Notes: generated by a model not told the origin, from the letters alone. A stretch of DNA of 64,000 nt from JBBATK01 sp039810585 (GCA_039810585.1 JBDHXF010000016.1:1-64000); one strand, 5' to 3'. Positions 45,701-54,494 are shown, numbered from the stretch's first letter. A program made the numbers and translations.

Positions 45701-46769
45701 TACATCGTCCGTTACTCTCTACGTCAACGGCGTGCCCTGGCGCTACACCAATGCCAGTGCCGACTTCAAGCATTACAACCTCGGAGCAACGCCCTGGGAA
45801 ATAGGCGGAGGATTACCGGGACAAGGTGGAAATTTCCAAGGACAAATCGACGAGCTGACAATGTACCGTCGCACCTTGGACTCCAATGAAATCCGTTCTC
45901 GCATGCATCGCCTGCGCGTGCCGGAGATTACACCGGATTCCATTGCGTTCCCGGAACCGGTTGCCTACTTCCAATTCAACGAGCAAGATCCGAGTCGCTT
46001 CTACAGTCGCTACGGCACTGCTACCGCAGACAATGCCGGTGGCACCTCTGTGGTCTCAACTGCACCCATCGGCGTCGGGTGGTGTGAATGGCACGAGCTG
46101 AACACAGGCTCAACCACCTTTTCGCTCGGCTCAGAATTATCTCGCAGTCAAGGCGATAAGCGTTTGGTGTATCTCACTCGTCTCAGCGGCAACCCCGACT
46201 CCGTGCTCGGCACCTGGAAACACCGCTCACCACTGTTATGGATTGTGCATGCCTATCCTGCAGGTTTGCCACTGAGTCTGGATAGTCTGGCTTTAGGCTG
46301 GGTCGGCGACCTCAGTGCTGCGGACGCCGCGCAGCCCTCGCTCTTTAAGCTCTACAAACGTCCAGTGAATGAGTATCGAAATAACTGGTATCTGCAATCG
46401 CAGGGACAGTCGGCTGATAGTGCAACGCAGCACGTTTGGTTTAGAGCGGATAGTTCGGCGGAGGGACAATACATTCTCGTCAGCGATGGCAACTCCCCGC
46501 TTGGTGTTGACGATCAAAGTCCAAGCTCTCAAGACAACGCATTTAGTCTGCAACCCCAACCGGCCCGCGATGAACTCATCGTGCAATGGTTCAACCACGG
46601 CAGCGCCGAGCTGCGCATTCTTGATCTGAGTGGCCGCGAATACAAGCGACTGCGTATCGATCAGGCACGTCGTGTTATCGACATTTCTGCCCTTGCCTCA
46701 GGTCTGTACACGGTGGAACTTCAGGACGACCACGGAGTGCACCGAAAGAGCATGATCATTGCCAGATAG
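42765..46769 (+). CDS. large T9SS-secreted protein with BNR/Asp-box propeller, PKD and LamG-like domains
   Basis: 1334 aa with a signal peptide ending HAQAQ (about residue 28). Residues ~130-780 contain many sortilin/BNR Asp-box motifs, for example KSTNKGKAW, KTTDGGATW, RSSDNGAHW, RSTDGGQTF and KTTNGGENW, so a VPS10/sialidase-type beta-propeller. A PKD domain follows (about 790-865, WQWSFPGAAW and YAHPGSYAVTLRVRNDYG), then a LamG/concanavalin-like domain (about 880-1050, FTVSCWIKLD and HEWVHIACTVD). The last ~75 residues (AFSLQPQPARDELIV ... GLYTVEL) are a T9SS sorting domain. It is probably a surface or released glycan-binding or degrading protein; no catalytic residues can be assigned. Confidence 0.85.
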   Translation: MTSHRSLPLLALVLGLCLIGLGHHAQAQYLSPLVTPKASNDAPSWTSYLYAKPLNMYALDSAYDAYYRSHPKSKSVWVRYYKRLRRLMSPFVQADGTVQQLLPSEMLAKAAKQRTNHISSAVQWQPIGPFQTLDAYTAGKQKPMLPWQSNVYAFDISAGNPNVLYAVGETGGFFKSTNKGKAWTQLDPGIYSNSEAVAIDPTNENIVYVGVSGGVVKTTDGGATWTSVWNLNNLYVFDLEVHTTQPRNVYAATSLGFYRSSDNGAHWVQEIDRSCCDMETQTNNHNVIFTLRENAAQTAYEFWKSTDGGQNFSIRSDGWLSTSGSSGGGRLTVSPADPNRVYAVLLGDSAKPYILRSDDAGEHWRISAVGKSDSLAMNNGQGYYDLSIAASHVDANLLMIGTQTAYRSTDGGQTFHTAIGGYTGTFAIHPDIQEMKCMGSDCYIATDGGFNYSNDLFGSNWESRTIGINGSDFWGFDAGWNEDVLVGGRYHNGNTAWAEGYGTKYMRLGGGEAATGYVNPIMARHTYFSDIGGYDLPASDSGTPSNFSAGMFPNESYYHMEFSEMRWDPRCYGTVWIGKDNALYRSTNNGRSYDKMWESTDDGAVLQHIEISRRNPAVMYVSQRSNTLYDGKIWRSSDEGKTWTALPPFPGTTGGQRRVMKISLSSSDPNTLFVALLNGDATHKVFKTTNGGENWTNLTTASMTDYGITDIMAQYGTKDGVYLASYFGHVYYRNAQMDDWVQYGDGLPYALFSRDIKPFYRDNKLRVGTSMGIWEAPLYEHSQPQAMPTVDKRTTACERDTFYFDDYSVLERANAQWQWSFPGAAWVSDSTARNPKVLYAHPGSYAVTLRVRNDYGSDSMTIANMVQVQTSVCNVDTVAGRALDLGATNDLASISAIPSLSSALGFTVSCWIKLDTIQRSFSQILSNWPSDVGFSLGFAFEGYRPNTNLTFYWKNVPYQLTSPFDLPLHEWVHIACTVDTSSVTLYVNGVPWRYTNASADFKHYNLGATPWEIGGGLPGQGGNFQGQIDELTMYRRTLDSNEIRSRMHRLRVPEITPDSIAFPEPVAYFQFNEQDPSRFYSRYGTATADNAGGTSVVSTAPIGVGWCEWHELNTGSTTFSLGSELSRSQGDKRLVYLTRLSGNPDSVLGTWKHRSPLLWIVHAYPAGLPLSLDSLALGWVGDLSAADAAQPSLFKLYKRPVNEYRNNWYLQSQGQSADSATQHVWFRADSSAEGQYILVSDGNSPLGVDDQSPSSQDNAFSLQPQPARDELIVQWFNHGSAELRILDLSGREYKRLRIDQARRVIDISALASGLYTVELQDDHGVHRKSMIIAR

Positions 46770-46788
46770 TCGTTTCGGCAAGCGGAGG

Positions 46789-47232
46789 CTATAGCTGCAG
46801 CATCGTGCAGAGATCGTCGTACAGGATATCATTATTCACGAGTCGCTTCGCGACTTCCACGTCAAGAGTGCAACTCGCTCCAAAGGCTAAAGTATGTCGA
46901 TGCCGTGCAATGAGCGCATACACGCGATCGCGAAGTGTGCGAGGAATCAGCGCGAAAACAGTGGCCACGGAATATGGCCATCCCAAACAGCGAGCGATGC
47001 ACAACGCTGCTTCAGACGAATGACGTAACGCGCCATCCTTCACACACATCAAGGCATCAATGCGCGGGTCGACATGAAAACGACACCTCAGCTCCGCAGC
47101 CGCCGGCGCTTCGAGCGACAGGAACCGAAAGACCTCCCGCGTATCCCGCGCAGCCATAAAGCGCACCCACCGAGAACAAAAGGCGCAGTTGCCGTCGAAG
47201 AGGATGAGGATGGGAGTGCTGTGGTGCGACAT
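46789..47232 (-). CDS. DCC-family (DUF393) thiol-disulfide-like protein
   Basis: 147 aa from the ATG at 47232 (MSHHSTP). The N-terminus has the DCC signature LFDGNCAFCSRWVRFM, with a CxxC pair in a thioredoxin-like setting, followed by RFLSLEAPAAAEL. Proteins of this family are small predicted oxidoreductases of unknown substrate. The gene is on the opposite strand to, and converges with, the T9SS gene at 42765, with only 19 nt between them. Confidence 0.85.
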   Translation of the reverse strand: MSHHSTPILILFDGNCAFCSRWVRFMAARDTREVFRFLSLEAPAAAELRCRFHVDPRIDALMCVKDGALRHSSEAALCIARCLGWPYSVATVFALIPRTLRDRVYALIARHRHTLAFGASCTLDVEVAKRLVNNDILYDDLCTMLQL

Positions 47233-47423
47233 AGATGACGAAACTTCAAACAGTCGCGAAATATAGCAAGCAAGGTTTAGCAAGACATCTTGGATGTCTG
47301 GCTTGCTGTCGATACATTCAACGGGTGTCGAGGTCCTCGTGAGACAATTCGCAGAAATAGCCTAGTCGTACGCTCAGCGACGCACTATGTCTCTAAGGAG
47401 GCATGTATGGTTAGCGAGTGACA

Positions 47424-47440
47424 ATTGATACACTATCAAT
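47424..47440. promoter_or_regulatory. 17-bp inverted repeat upstream of the DCC gene
   Basis: ATTGATA-CAC-TATCAAT, perfect 7-bp arms. It lies just past the end of the Rrf2 gene (47447) and about 190 bp before the DCC start. It could be an operator or a weak terminator without a T-run. Confidence 0.3.
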
Positions 47441-47446
47441 CGTATA

Positions 47447-47974
47447 TCAGTCGAGTTGCGTCACGTTCTGAGAAAATGTGCTTTCTAATTCAAGGGGAGG
47501 ATGGCTATTATTCGTTGCTCGTCTTCCATCGCTCCTTTCGGCAGCGACGGCGAGCATGGTGGGAACGCTTACTGCTCCGCTGAGCAGATCGGTAGTTTGG
47601 AACATCTTCACGAGTCGCTGACGTTCTTTGTTCCAGGCTTTATGAAGGGCGCAAGGACGACGGTGATTACAGGCCGATAAGCGAAGAATGCAATCCGTTT
47701 CAAAACGGTCCACGCCGTCGAGCGCGGATATGATATCCCACACGTTGATCTCTTGTGGTTCCTTTGCCAAGGCCACACCACCATTCGTGCTTCGCACCGA
47801 TTTTGTTAATCCTCGATCGCCAAGACGCTGAAGGATCTTCTTCAAGAAATGGAAGGGGATATCCAAGTCCCTTGCAATGCGATGAACAGGAATGTATCGC
47901 TGAGACTGACCTTCGCGTGCAAGGTATAAACATGCCTGGATGGCGTATGTGCAGCTGTGTGATAACATAGACAT
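47447..47974 (-). CDS. Rrf2-family transcription regulator with three cysteines
   Basis: 175 aa. The winged helix-turn-helix carries the Rrf2 pattern: YAIQACLYLA, IPVHRIARDLDIPFHFLKKI (recognition region), then a wing with STNGGVALAK. Three cysteines in CILRLSACNHRRPC are spaced C-x6-C-x5-C, in the place used for the Fe-S cluster in IscR and NsrR, so an iron-sulfur or redox/NO sensor is likely. The C-terminus is longer than usual and low in structure. A pair of near-identical 10-bp palindromes lies upstream and probably marks autoregulation. The regulated pathway is not visible. Confidence 0.85.
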   Translation of the reverse strand: MSMLSHSCTYAIQACLYLAREGQSQRYIPVHRIARDLDIPFHFLKKILQRLGDRGLTKSVRSTNGGVALAKEPQEINVWDIISALDGVDRFETDCILRLSACNHRRPCALHKAWNKERQRLVKMFQTTDLLSGAVSVPTMLAVAAERSDGRRATNNSHPPLELESTFSQNVTQLD

Positions 47975-48013
47975 TCGATTTCAGGAGCTAAATATCTTGA
48001 TGGGAATATAGCA

Positions 48014-48056
48014 TTGTTAACAAATCTGGCAAGCAACAATTGATTTTTGTCAACAA
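48014..48056 (-). promoter_or_regulatory. likely operator pair of the Rrf2 gene
   Basis: TTGTTAACAA (48014-48023, perfect palindrome) and TTGTCAACAA (48047-48056, one mismatch) lie 40 and 73 bp upstream of the Rrf2 start, with centres 33 bp apart, about three helical turns. The region is AT-rich and promoter-like (TTGACA occurs within the second site on the minus strand). Confidence 0.5.
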
Positions 48057-48565
48057 TACGCAAATATTTTTTCATGAAAACGCCGTTTTTTCCGTCAATG
48101 CGCGGCATCGTGGTTTTGGGATGGCGCGACGAAGGACTTTAACATTCATCAACACAGTGGAAGAGTACATGTATCATAAGCTCTGTTTCTATCTCGTAGC
48201 ATCGTCGGGAGGCCACAATCAGTGCGTAGGTCAGCGGAGATAGTTTCGAGTGGCGCAAATGTGCGATAAGCGATGGAGATGACTCCATGAACGCCGGTTG
48301 TTTGGCAGTGGAAGTGCCCAAAAAAGATCTTTTCAAATCAACGTCATGGTATCTCAGCTCGAGCACGATCCCATGACGTGTAGGCGTGCATTCCCGAATG
48401 GTAACCTGCACCTAACATCGGGGTAATGATGGAGCACGAATTTGACCTTCGCGAAATGTTCGACGCAGTTACAGCTCTCACCAGTACCAACGTGACTTGA
48501 AGAGTCGCTACGAAAGCACCTGGCTGCCATCGCAAAGACATTGAGTTGACACCACAGAGGAATCC
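48057..48565. other. intergenic before the glycan operon
   Basis: About 510 nt. A 90-codon GTG frame on the minus strand (48139-48411) reads plausibly but resembles nothing I know and directly follows a stop. The segment just before 48566 ends with AGAGGA, the ribosome-binding site of the first operon gene. No terminator or repeat is seen. Confidence 0.4.
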
Positions 48566-49636
48566 ATGCTGAAGAAACGGATTTTGTTCATTTGCGGATC
48601 GTTGAACCAAACCACCATGCTGCACAAGATTGCCTCATGCTTGCCTGAAGCTGAGTCAGTCTTCAGTCCCTACTACAGCGATGGTGCCCTGCGGTGGTTG
48701 GGTCAACAGGGTTACTTGGATTGGACTATTCTTGGCGGAGCATTCCGTCAAGCCACCGAGGATTTCCTGAGGGAACAAAATGCTGAAATTGATTACGAGG
48801 GTCGTCGCTATCACTATGATTTGGTCGTCACTTGTCAGGACCTCATTGTTCCCCGCAATGTCCGACACCGTCGACTGGTTCTGGTTCAAGAAGGAATGAC
48901 CGATCCCGAAACACTGCTCTTCCACCTGGTGAAGTGGCTGAAGATTCCCCGTTACCTTGCCAGTACTGCCGCCACCGGTTTGAGTGATGCCTACACTGTC
49001 TTCTGTGTCGCCTCCGAAGGATATCGCGATGCTTTTATCCGCAAGGGTGTACGACCGGAGAAGATTGTCGTGACAGGCATTCCGAACTTCGATAACTGCA
49101 GACAGTATCTCAGTAATAGCTTTCCGCATGCGCATTATGTGTTGTGTGCAACGTCGGATTCGCGTGAGACCTTTAAATACGAAAACCGTAAAAAGTTCAT
49201 TCTGGATGCCGTAACGATTGCCGGTGAGCGTGAACTCATCTTCAAACTGCATCCTAATGAAGATCACGAACGAGCCATCAGGGAAATTCAGCAGTGGGCA
49301 CCACATGCCCGCGTGTTCACGCGCGGAAATGCCCACGAGATGGTTGCCAACGCCGACGAGCTGATCACCCGCTTTTCCACCTTAGTGTACACCGGTCTGG
49401 CACTTGGTAAGAAGGTGCACTCAGAGTTCCCGATCGACGAGTTGAAACGCCTGTTGCCAATTCAGAATGGTGGGTCCAGTGCGCACAACATCGCCGAACA
49501 GTGTCGTCGACTTCTGCACTGTGCTGAGCCACACTCGACGTGGAAGGGGCGAAGCACCTCACGAATAATGAACTCTCTGAGAACAGGAGCGACGTCAGAA
49601 GCGAGCGTTGTTTCCGGAACGAGGAGCGTACACTGA
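48566..49636 (+). CDS. GT-B-type glycosyltransferase, capsule/ulosonate-transferase-like
   Basis: 356 aa, soluble. Two Rossmann-like halves: an N-terminal part starting KKRILFICGSLNQTTMLHKI, a central VLVQEGMTDPETL and a C-terminal half with GVRPEKIVVTGIPNFDN, the donor-binding phrase LIFKLHPNEDHERAI and HEMVANADELITRFSTLVY. This resembles the CDP-glycerol/Kdo (KpsS-like) and epimerase-fold transferases that use CMP- or CDP-activated donors. In this operon it is the natural candidate to transfer the sugar made by the following genes. The start has a good AGAGGA site; its TGA overlaps the next ATG. The C-terminal ~25 residues look disordered. Confidence 0.7.
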   Translation: MLKKRILFICGSLNQTTMLHKIASCLPEAESVFSPYYSDGALRWLGQQGYLDWTILGGAFRQATEDFLREQNAEIDYEGRRYHYDLVVTCQDLIVPRNVRHRRLVLVQEGMTDPETLLFHLVKWLKIPRYLASTAATGLSDAYTVFCVASEGYRDAFIRKGVRPEKIVVTGIPNFDNCRQYLSNSFPHAHYVLCATSDSRETFKYENRKKFILDAVTIAGERELIFKLHPNEDHERAIREIQQWAPHARVFTRGNAHEMVANADELITRFSTLVYTGLALGKKVHSEFPIDELKRLLPIQNGGSSAHNIAEQCRRLLHCAEPHSTWKGRSTSRIMNSLRTGATSEASVVSGTRSVH

Positions 49637-50442
49637 TGAAGACATTACTTGTTGTTCAGGCCCGCACGGCGTCGACCAGATTGCCCGCCAAAGTGTTGCT
49701 GCCGCTGCTTGGGAAGAGTGTGCTGGCACGACAACTCGAACGCATTTCACGCGCTCAGAGTATTGATGAGGTGGTCGTGGCGACGACTCAAGAGCAGAGC
49801 GATGACCTCATTGTGCAAGTCTGCAAACAAGAACAGCTGCGATGGTTCCGCGGTTCCTCAATGGATTGCTTAGATCGACACTATCGCTGCGCACTTGAAG
49901 TGGGCGCCGATGTGATCGTGAAAGTTCCCAGCGATTGTCCGCTCATCGATCCACAAGCTATCGACCGTGTGGTTGGGTTTTTCCAGAAGAATGTGGGTCG
50001 TTATGATTTTGTCAGCAACCTGCATCCACCCAGCTACCCCGATGGCAATGATGTGGAAGTGATGACCATGAATGCCCTCGAAAAAGCATGGCACTCTGCA
50101 ACGCGCGATTACGAACGCGAACACACAACACCCTACATCTGGGATCAACCCGAGCTCTTTCGCTGTGCTAATGTGTGTTGGGAAACAGGATTGAATTATT
50201 CTCGATCGCATCGATGGACGCTGGACTACGAGGCCGATTACCATTTCGTGTTCAGTGTGTATAACGAACTGTACGCGACAAACCCTCATTTCACGCTGAA
50301 CGATATTCTGGAGCTGGTGGAGCGAAAGCCGGAGATAGCACGGTTGAATGATGCCTACGCGGGACTCAACTGGTACCGTCATCACTTATCCGAATTGCGC
50401 ACCGTCGACGAACGTCACACTCGAATTCTTATCGGGACATAG
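49636..50442 (+). CDS. SpsF-type cytidylyltransferase
   Basis: 268 aa from the ATG overlapping the previous stop (TGATG); the longer frame back to 49540 is rejected. The N-terminal nucleotidyltransferase motif VVQARTASTRLPAKVLLPL matches the L.aRxxSxRLPxKvL signature of SpsF/NeuA/KdsB-type enzymes. Supporting segments are VVVATTQEQSDD, VIVKVPSDCPLIDP (metal-binding D) and RWTLDYEADYHFV. It should activate an ulosonic acid or related sugar as a CMP-sugar. SpsF-type proteins are common in surface-glycan clusters next to an SpsE/NeuB synthase, as here at 54565. Confidence 0.8.
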   Translation: MKTLLVVQARTASTRLPAKVLLPLLGKSVLARQLERISRAQSIDEVVVATTQEQSDDLIVQVCKQEQLRWFRGSSMDCLDRHYRCALEVGADVIVKVPSDCPLIDPQAIDRVVGFFQKNVGRYDFVSNLHPPSYPDGNDVEVMTMNALEKAWHSATRDYEREHTTPYIWDQPELFRCANVCWETGLNYSRSHRWTLDYEADYHFVFSVYNELYATNPHFTLNDILELVERKPEIARLNDAYAGLNWYRHHLSELRTVDERHTRILIGT

Positions 50443-50444
50443 TC

Positions 50445-51305
50445 ATGCATCTCAGTCCCTCTGAAATACGCCACACCCGCGACCTCGCACTCCGCGTTCG
50501 CGAACACATCATCCGCATGAGCACCAATGGCGGTTGCTTCATCGGCGCATCGCTATCCTGCGTTGAAATTCTCTGTGTGTTGTACCAACACATCGTGGAT
50601 AGCGAAGCCATTCGAACGAAGAGGGAAGATCGCGATGTGGTGCTGTTGTCGAAAGGACACGACGTTCCGGCACTGTATGGTCTCTTTGCGGAATTAGGAT
50701 TCTTAGACGCTTCGCGTCTGCAGAATCATCTGAAAGCAAACGACAACATTTACTGGCATCCCAATCGAGCCATTCCGGGTGTGGAGTTTCATAGTGGCTC
50801 CCTCGGACACTTGATTTCTGTCGGGATGGGAATTGCGTACGACATGCAAATGCGCGAGCAACACAGTCGCGTCTTTGTCATTCTGGGAGACGGCGAACTG
50901 AACGAAGGAAGCATCTGGGAAGCCTGTCTGGTTGCGGCTTCCAGAGGCATTCGCAATCTTTATTTGGTGGTAGATCGCAATCACTTCCAAGCCAACATTC
51001 AAACCGAAGAGTTGAATCCGCTCGAACCACTCGATGCAAAGTTCAAGGCATTTGGGTTGAAGACGTTTGCATGTAGCGGACACGACGTCGATAAACTCTA
51101 CACCGAGTTCCGTCGCATGCTGCAGTCACCCGGCCCCTCCGTGCTCGTTGCCGACACCACCCGCGGAAAGGGTCTACCAAGCATTGAAGCGCGAGCCGAC
51201 AGGTGGTTCTGCAACTTCAGTACAGATGAAGTGGACGACTTGTTGCTTGAACTTCATGGCCAACATTCTGCCTCTCTTCACAGTCCCGCACTGCACGTGC
51301 GCTAA
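50445..51305 (+). CDS. transketolase, N-terminal (TPP-binding) subunit
   Basis: 286 aa. It has the thiamine-diphosphate motif GDGELNEGSIWEACLVAASR ending in the D-R-N after the beta strand (LYLVVDRNHF), plus LLSKGHDVPALYG and GVEFHSGSLGHLISVGMG. Two-gene transketolases split exactly this way, and the C-terminal half follows after one nucleotide. Housekeeping transketolase moves two-carbon units between sugar phosphates; in this operon the pair is more likely to make or modify a specific sugar. It starts 2 nt after the cytidylyltransferase stop. Confidence 0.88.
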   Translation: MHLSPSEIRHTRDLALRVREHIIRMSTNGGCFIGASLSCVEILCVLYQHIVDSEAIRTKREDRDVVLLSKGHDVPALYGLFAELGFLDASRLQNHLKANDNIYWHPNRAIPGVEFHSGSLGHLISVGMGIAYDMQMREQHSRVFVILGDGELNEGSIWEACLVAASRGIRNLYLVVDRNHFQANIQTEELNPLEPLDAKFKAFGLKTFACSGHDVDKLYTEFRRMLQSPGPSVLVADTTRGKGLPSIEARADRWFCNFSTDEVDDLLLELHGQHSASLHSPALHVR

Positions 51306-51306
51306 C

Positions 51307-52248
51307 ATGAATCCCTACGAAACACTACTCTCTCAGCTTCTCAACAACGACGATCGCACGATCATCATGACGGCCGAAAACCGTGCTGCAATTCGTCATC
51401 TGAGCACTACCATTGGTCAGCGCTTTATCGACGTCGGCATCTGCGAACAAAGCATGATCGGTATGGCTGCCGGCCTTGCACTGCGAGGTCGTATACCCAT
51501 TGTTCACGCTCTCTCAGCCTTTCTGTGCATGCGTGCCTTCGAGTTCATCCGCACGGATGTGGGCATTGCCAATCTTCCGGTGAAGCTCGTGGGTGGAGTA
51601 GCCGGCATACTGAGCGAGGCGAACGGGCCGACACACCAAGCGCTGGAAGACGTGTCCATCATGAGTGGCATTCCACATGTCGGCGTGTTTTGTCCTGCCG
51701 ATGAGGAGGACATGCTCATTGGTCTCCCGAGTATTCTCAGCAGTCCGCAACCTTTTTACATCCGCTACACTAACGCACCGCGCAGCATCAAGCACAGCCG
51801 GGAGTTCAGCATCGGTCAAGCTGAAACATTTGGCGAGCATGGCGATGTGAGCATCATCACTTACGGTCCGCTCTTGCGCCAGGCATTTTTAGCCGCAGAG
51901 CTCCTGAACGCACGCGGACTCAGCGTGAGCATTGTCAACGTGCGCTGTCTCAAACCTATTGACGAAGAGACCTTGCTCATTGCCGCACAGCGCGCAACGG
52001 TGGTGGTGACCTTGGAAGATCATTTTCAGCGAGGAGGCTTGTACAGTATTCTGTGCGAACTGTTGGTGAGACACGGCGCACAGGCCACGGTACTGCCCAT
52101 AGCCTTTGACGAACGCTGGTTCCAACCCGCGATGATGGATGATGTGCTGAAACATGAAAAGATGGACGGCTTTGCGATTGCGCAACGCATCGAAGATTTT
52201 ATTGAAACCTATCGACAACCGGAGTCATGGCAAATACACTACAGTTGA
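51307..52248 (+). CDS. transketolase, C-terminal (pyrimidine-binding) subunit
   Basis: 313 aa. It has the Pyr domain with FIDVGICEQSMIGMAAGLAL (catalytic Glu of the cofactor site) and the SAFLCMRAFEFIRTDV helix, then the C-terminal transketolase domain (DVSIITYGPLLRQA, VVVTLEDHFQRGG). It forms the active site with the preceding subunit. It overlaps the aminotransferase gene by 22 nt, which suggests translational coupling. The frame is taken from the ATG at 51307; an upstream start inside the neighbour is rejected. Confidence 0.88.
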   Translation: MNPYETLLSQLLNNDDRTIIMTAENRAAIRHLSTTIGQRFIDVGICEQSMIGMAAGLALRGRIPIVHALSAFLCMRAFEFIRTDVGIANLPVKLVGGVAGILSEANGPTHQALEDVSIMSGIPHVGVFCPADEEDMLIGLPSILSSPQPFYIRYTNAPRSIKHSREFSIGQAETFGEHGDVSIITYGPLLRQAFLAAELLNARGLSVSIVNVRCLKPIDEETLLIAAQRATVVVTLEDHFQRGGLYSILCELLVRHGAQATVLPIAFDERWFQPAMMDDVLKHEKMDGFAIAQRIEDFIETYRQPESWQIHYS

Positions 52249-53609
52249 AACAGGACTTTCCCGACATCGAGCAAAGTCTGGCCTTGTACCGTCGCGCTGA
52301 ACAGATCATTCCGGCGGGGACGCAGACGTTGGCAAAGGGAGTGGGACAATACGTGCGGGGCGTTGCCCCTATCTTCCTCGAACGCGGCAAAGGAGCACGC
52401 GTGTGGGATGTCGATGGCAACGAGTACTTGGATTACTCTATGGCCGTTGGCCCATTGTCGCTCGGCTATTGCTTCGAGCCGGTTGATGCGGCAATTCGAC
52501 GTCAGCTCGAATCCGGCATCGTGTTCAGTCTTCCGCATCGCCTGGAAGTGGAAGTTGCCGAACTTATATCGTCGCTTGTGCCCAACGCGGAGATGGTCCG
52601 TTTCTCCAAGACCGGCGCAGACGTCACCTCAGCCGCCGTGCGGGTGGCGCGGGCGGTGACCGGTCGCTCGACCGTGCTCTGCTGCGGCTACCACGGTTGG
52701 CACGATTGGTCTATCGCCACCACCGATCGCAATGCCGGCATTCCACCCGAAGTGCGAGAGCTGAGCTACACCTTCGAGTACAACAAACTTGAAACACTGT
52801 ACGCGGCGCTTGATGGCGACGTGGCAGCCGTGATTGTGGAACCCGTGGTGTACCAACATCCCGAGCGCAACTTCCTGCATCGCCTGCGCGAACATTGCAC
52901 ACGCAACGGCACAATTTTGATTTTCGATGAGATGTGGACAGGATTCCGTCTTGCCATGGGCGGAGCCCAAGAATACTATGGAGTTAACGCCGACCTCATT
53001 TGCTTTTCCAAAGCCATTGCCAACGGAATGCCTCTCTCGGTGCTCTGCGGGAAGCGCGAGTACATGCGCATTCTGGACCATGATGTGTTCTTCTTTACGA
53101 CCTTTGGCGGAGAGACCTTGTCGCTCGCCGCGGCAAAAGCAACCATCCAATACATGAAAGACAACGGCGTGCCCATTGCGTTGGAGTCGCGCGGACGCTT
53201 GCTGCAGGACGGCATCAACTTCATGCTCACACAGTTGGATATTTCGTACATCCGCTGTATCGGACCCGGTGCGCGCAGCACACTGCAGTACGAGAATGCT
53301 GATTTGCTCATGAAGAGCTACATCCAACAGGAGCTGATACGGCGGGGAATACTGTGGAATGGTAGTCATACCATGTCGTGGTCGCACAGTCTGGAGGACA
53401 TCGACTACACGCTTGCGGCTTATCACGAAGTGTTTGTACAATTACGTCAACACGTGCTCAAAGGCACGCTGCGCGACGAGCTCAAGGGAGCCATGCTGGA
53501 GCCCGTGTTTCGTCGCACCTCGCACTTTCATACCAAACCGCGGCGCAGTGCCGACATAGAGCGCGACGTCGAGCGCGCTATTGCGCAAGCGCAATATCCC
53601 GACGCGTGA
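52227..53609 (+). CDS. class III PLP aminotransferase (glutamate-1-semialdehyde-aminomutase-like)
   Basis: 460 aa, fold type I. It has VWDVDGNEYLDYSMAVG near the N-terminus, CGYHGWHDW, ILIFDEMWTGFR (the Asp that holds the pyridine nitrogen) and the catalytic lysine K262 in CFSKAIANGMP. The overall shape is closest to glutamate-1-semialdehyde aminomutase, and such proteins recur in surface-sugar clusters as sugar aminotransferases. I infer that it adds an amino group to a keto sugar made by the transketolase or SDR. The last ~60 residues (REPxLKG-like tail with HTKPRRSADIE) are extra. Confidence 0.85.
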   Translation: MANTLQLKQDFPDIEQSLALYRRAEQIIPAGTQTLAKGVGQYVRGVAPIFLERGKGARVWDVDGNEYLDYSMAVGPLSLGYCFEPVDAAIRRQLESGIVFSLPHRLEVEVAELISSLVPNAEMVRFSKTGADVTSAAVRVARAVTGRSTVLCCGYHGWHDWSIATTDRNAGIPPEVRELSYTFEYNKLETLYAALDGDVAAVIVEPVVYQHPERNFLHRLREHCTRNGTILIFDEMWTGFRLAMGGAQEYYGVNADLICFSKAIANGMPLSVLCGKREYMRILDHDVFFFTTFGGETLSLAAAKATIQYMKDNGVPIALESRGRLLQDGINFMLTQLDISYIRCIGPGARSTLQYENADLLMKSYIQQELIRRGILWNGSHTMSWSHSLEDIDYTLAAYHEVFVQLRQHVLKGTLRDELKGAMLEPVFRRTSHFHTKPRRSADIERDVERAIAQAQYPDA

Positions 53610-53687
53610 AGCTAACATTGGCGTAATGCTGGGCTAACATTGGAGCGCGAGTTTTGCGCTGTCATCGCCGAAGATTGAAAAAGGATA

Positions 53688-54494
53688 ATGCTGATGAGTT
53701 CGCTCTTTTCTCTTGAACACAAAGTTGCTCTGGTAACCGGAGGCAGTGGTTTGATCGGTTCGCAATTCTGCGCGGCACTCGTGGAAGCGGGTGCGAAAGT
53801 GATTGTAGCCGACATCGATTTCACCGCCTGCGAAGAAGTGGCGGAGAGGCTTGGACCCTCGGCAGCAGCGTTGCGCCTGGATGTGTGCGACATGGCCTCG
53901 CTGCTCGAAGCACGCGAGTGGATTGAAACGACCTATGGTCAGCTTGACGTGCTCGTGAACAACGCCGCGATTAACGATACGGTGGAGGACAACGAGGCAC
54001 AAACCGATCTGGCCATGTTCGAGAACTTCCCGCTCAACCTCTGGAACCGCGTAATGCAAGTGAATGTGAGCGGTGTGTTTCTCTGCTCGCAGGTGCTGGG
54101 ACAATTCATGCTTGGTCGTGGTGGCTCTATCGTCAACGTGGCGTCCACCTACGGTCTCGTAGCTCCGGATCAGCATATCTACCACGACGGAACCGTGCAA
54201 CGGTTTATTAAGTCTCCCGCCTACCCAACGTCAAAAGCAGCCGTGGTCGGATTCACGAAATTCCTCGCAGCCTATTGGGCGCATCAGAATATCCGTGTCA
54301 ACACGCTGAGTCCGGGTGGGGTGGAGAACGGACAGGACAGCTACTTCATCGAAAACTATTCGCAACGAGTGCCGCTGGGCCGCATGGCGACACCTATGGA
54401 CTATAGCGGCGCCATTGTCTTTCTCGCCTCGGATGCCTCCTCGTACATGACCGGTTCAAACCTGGTTGTGGATGGCGGCTGGACCTGCATCTGA
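53688..54494 (+). CDS. short-chain dehydrogenase/reductase
   Basis: 268 aa, classical SDR. It has the cofactor motif TGGSGLIGSQF (TGxxxGxG), VLVNNAA, the catalytic serine in NVASTYG and Y-P-T-S-K (YxxxK) near residue 180. An AAGGA site 5 nt upstream supports the ATG at 53688; an ATG two codons later is also possible. The sequence resembles the PtmA-type dehydrogenases of nonulosonate clusters. Its substrate is probably a sugar intermediate of this operon. Confidence 0.85.
   Translation: MLMSSLFSLEHKVALVTGGSGLIGSQFCAALVEAGAKVIVADIDFTACEEVAERLGPSAAALRLDVCDMASLLEAREWIETTYGQLDVLVNNAAINDTVEDNEAQTDLAMFENFPLNLWNRVMQVNVSGVFLCSQVLGQFMLGRGGSIVNVASTYGLVAPDQHIYHDGTVQRFIKSPAYPTSKAAVVGFTKFLAAYWAHQNIRVNTLSPGGVENGQDSYFIENYSQRVPLGRMATPMDYSGAIVFLASDASSYMTGSNLVVDGGWTCI

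Noticed and set aside
48139..48411. 90-codon minus-strand frame in the gap before the glycan operon
   Set aside because: The GTG start follows a stop directly and the sequence resembles nothing known; codon use alone is not enough.
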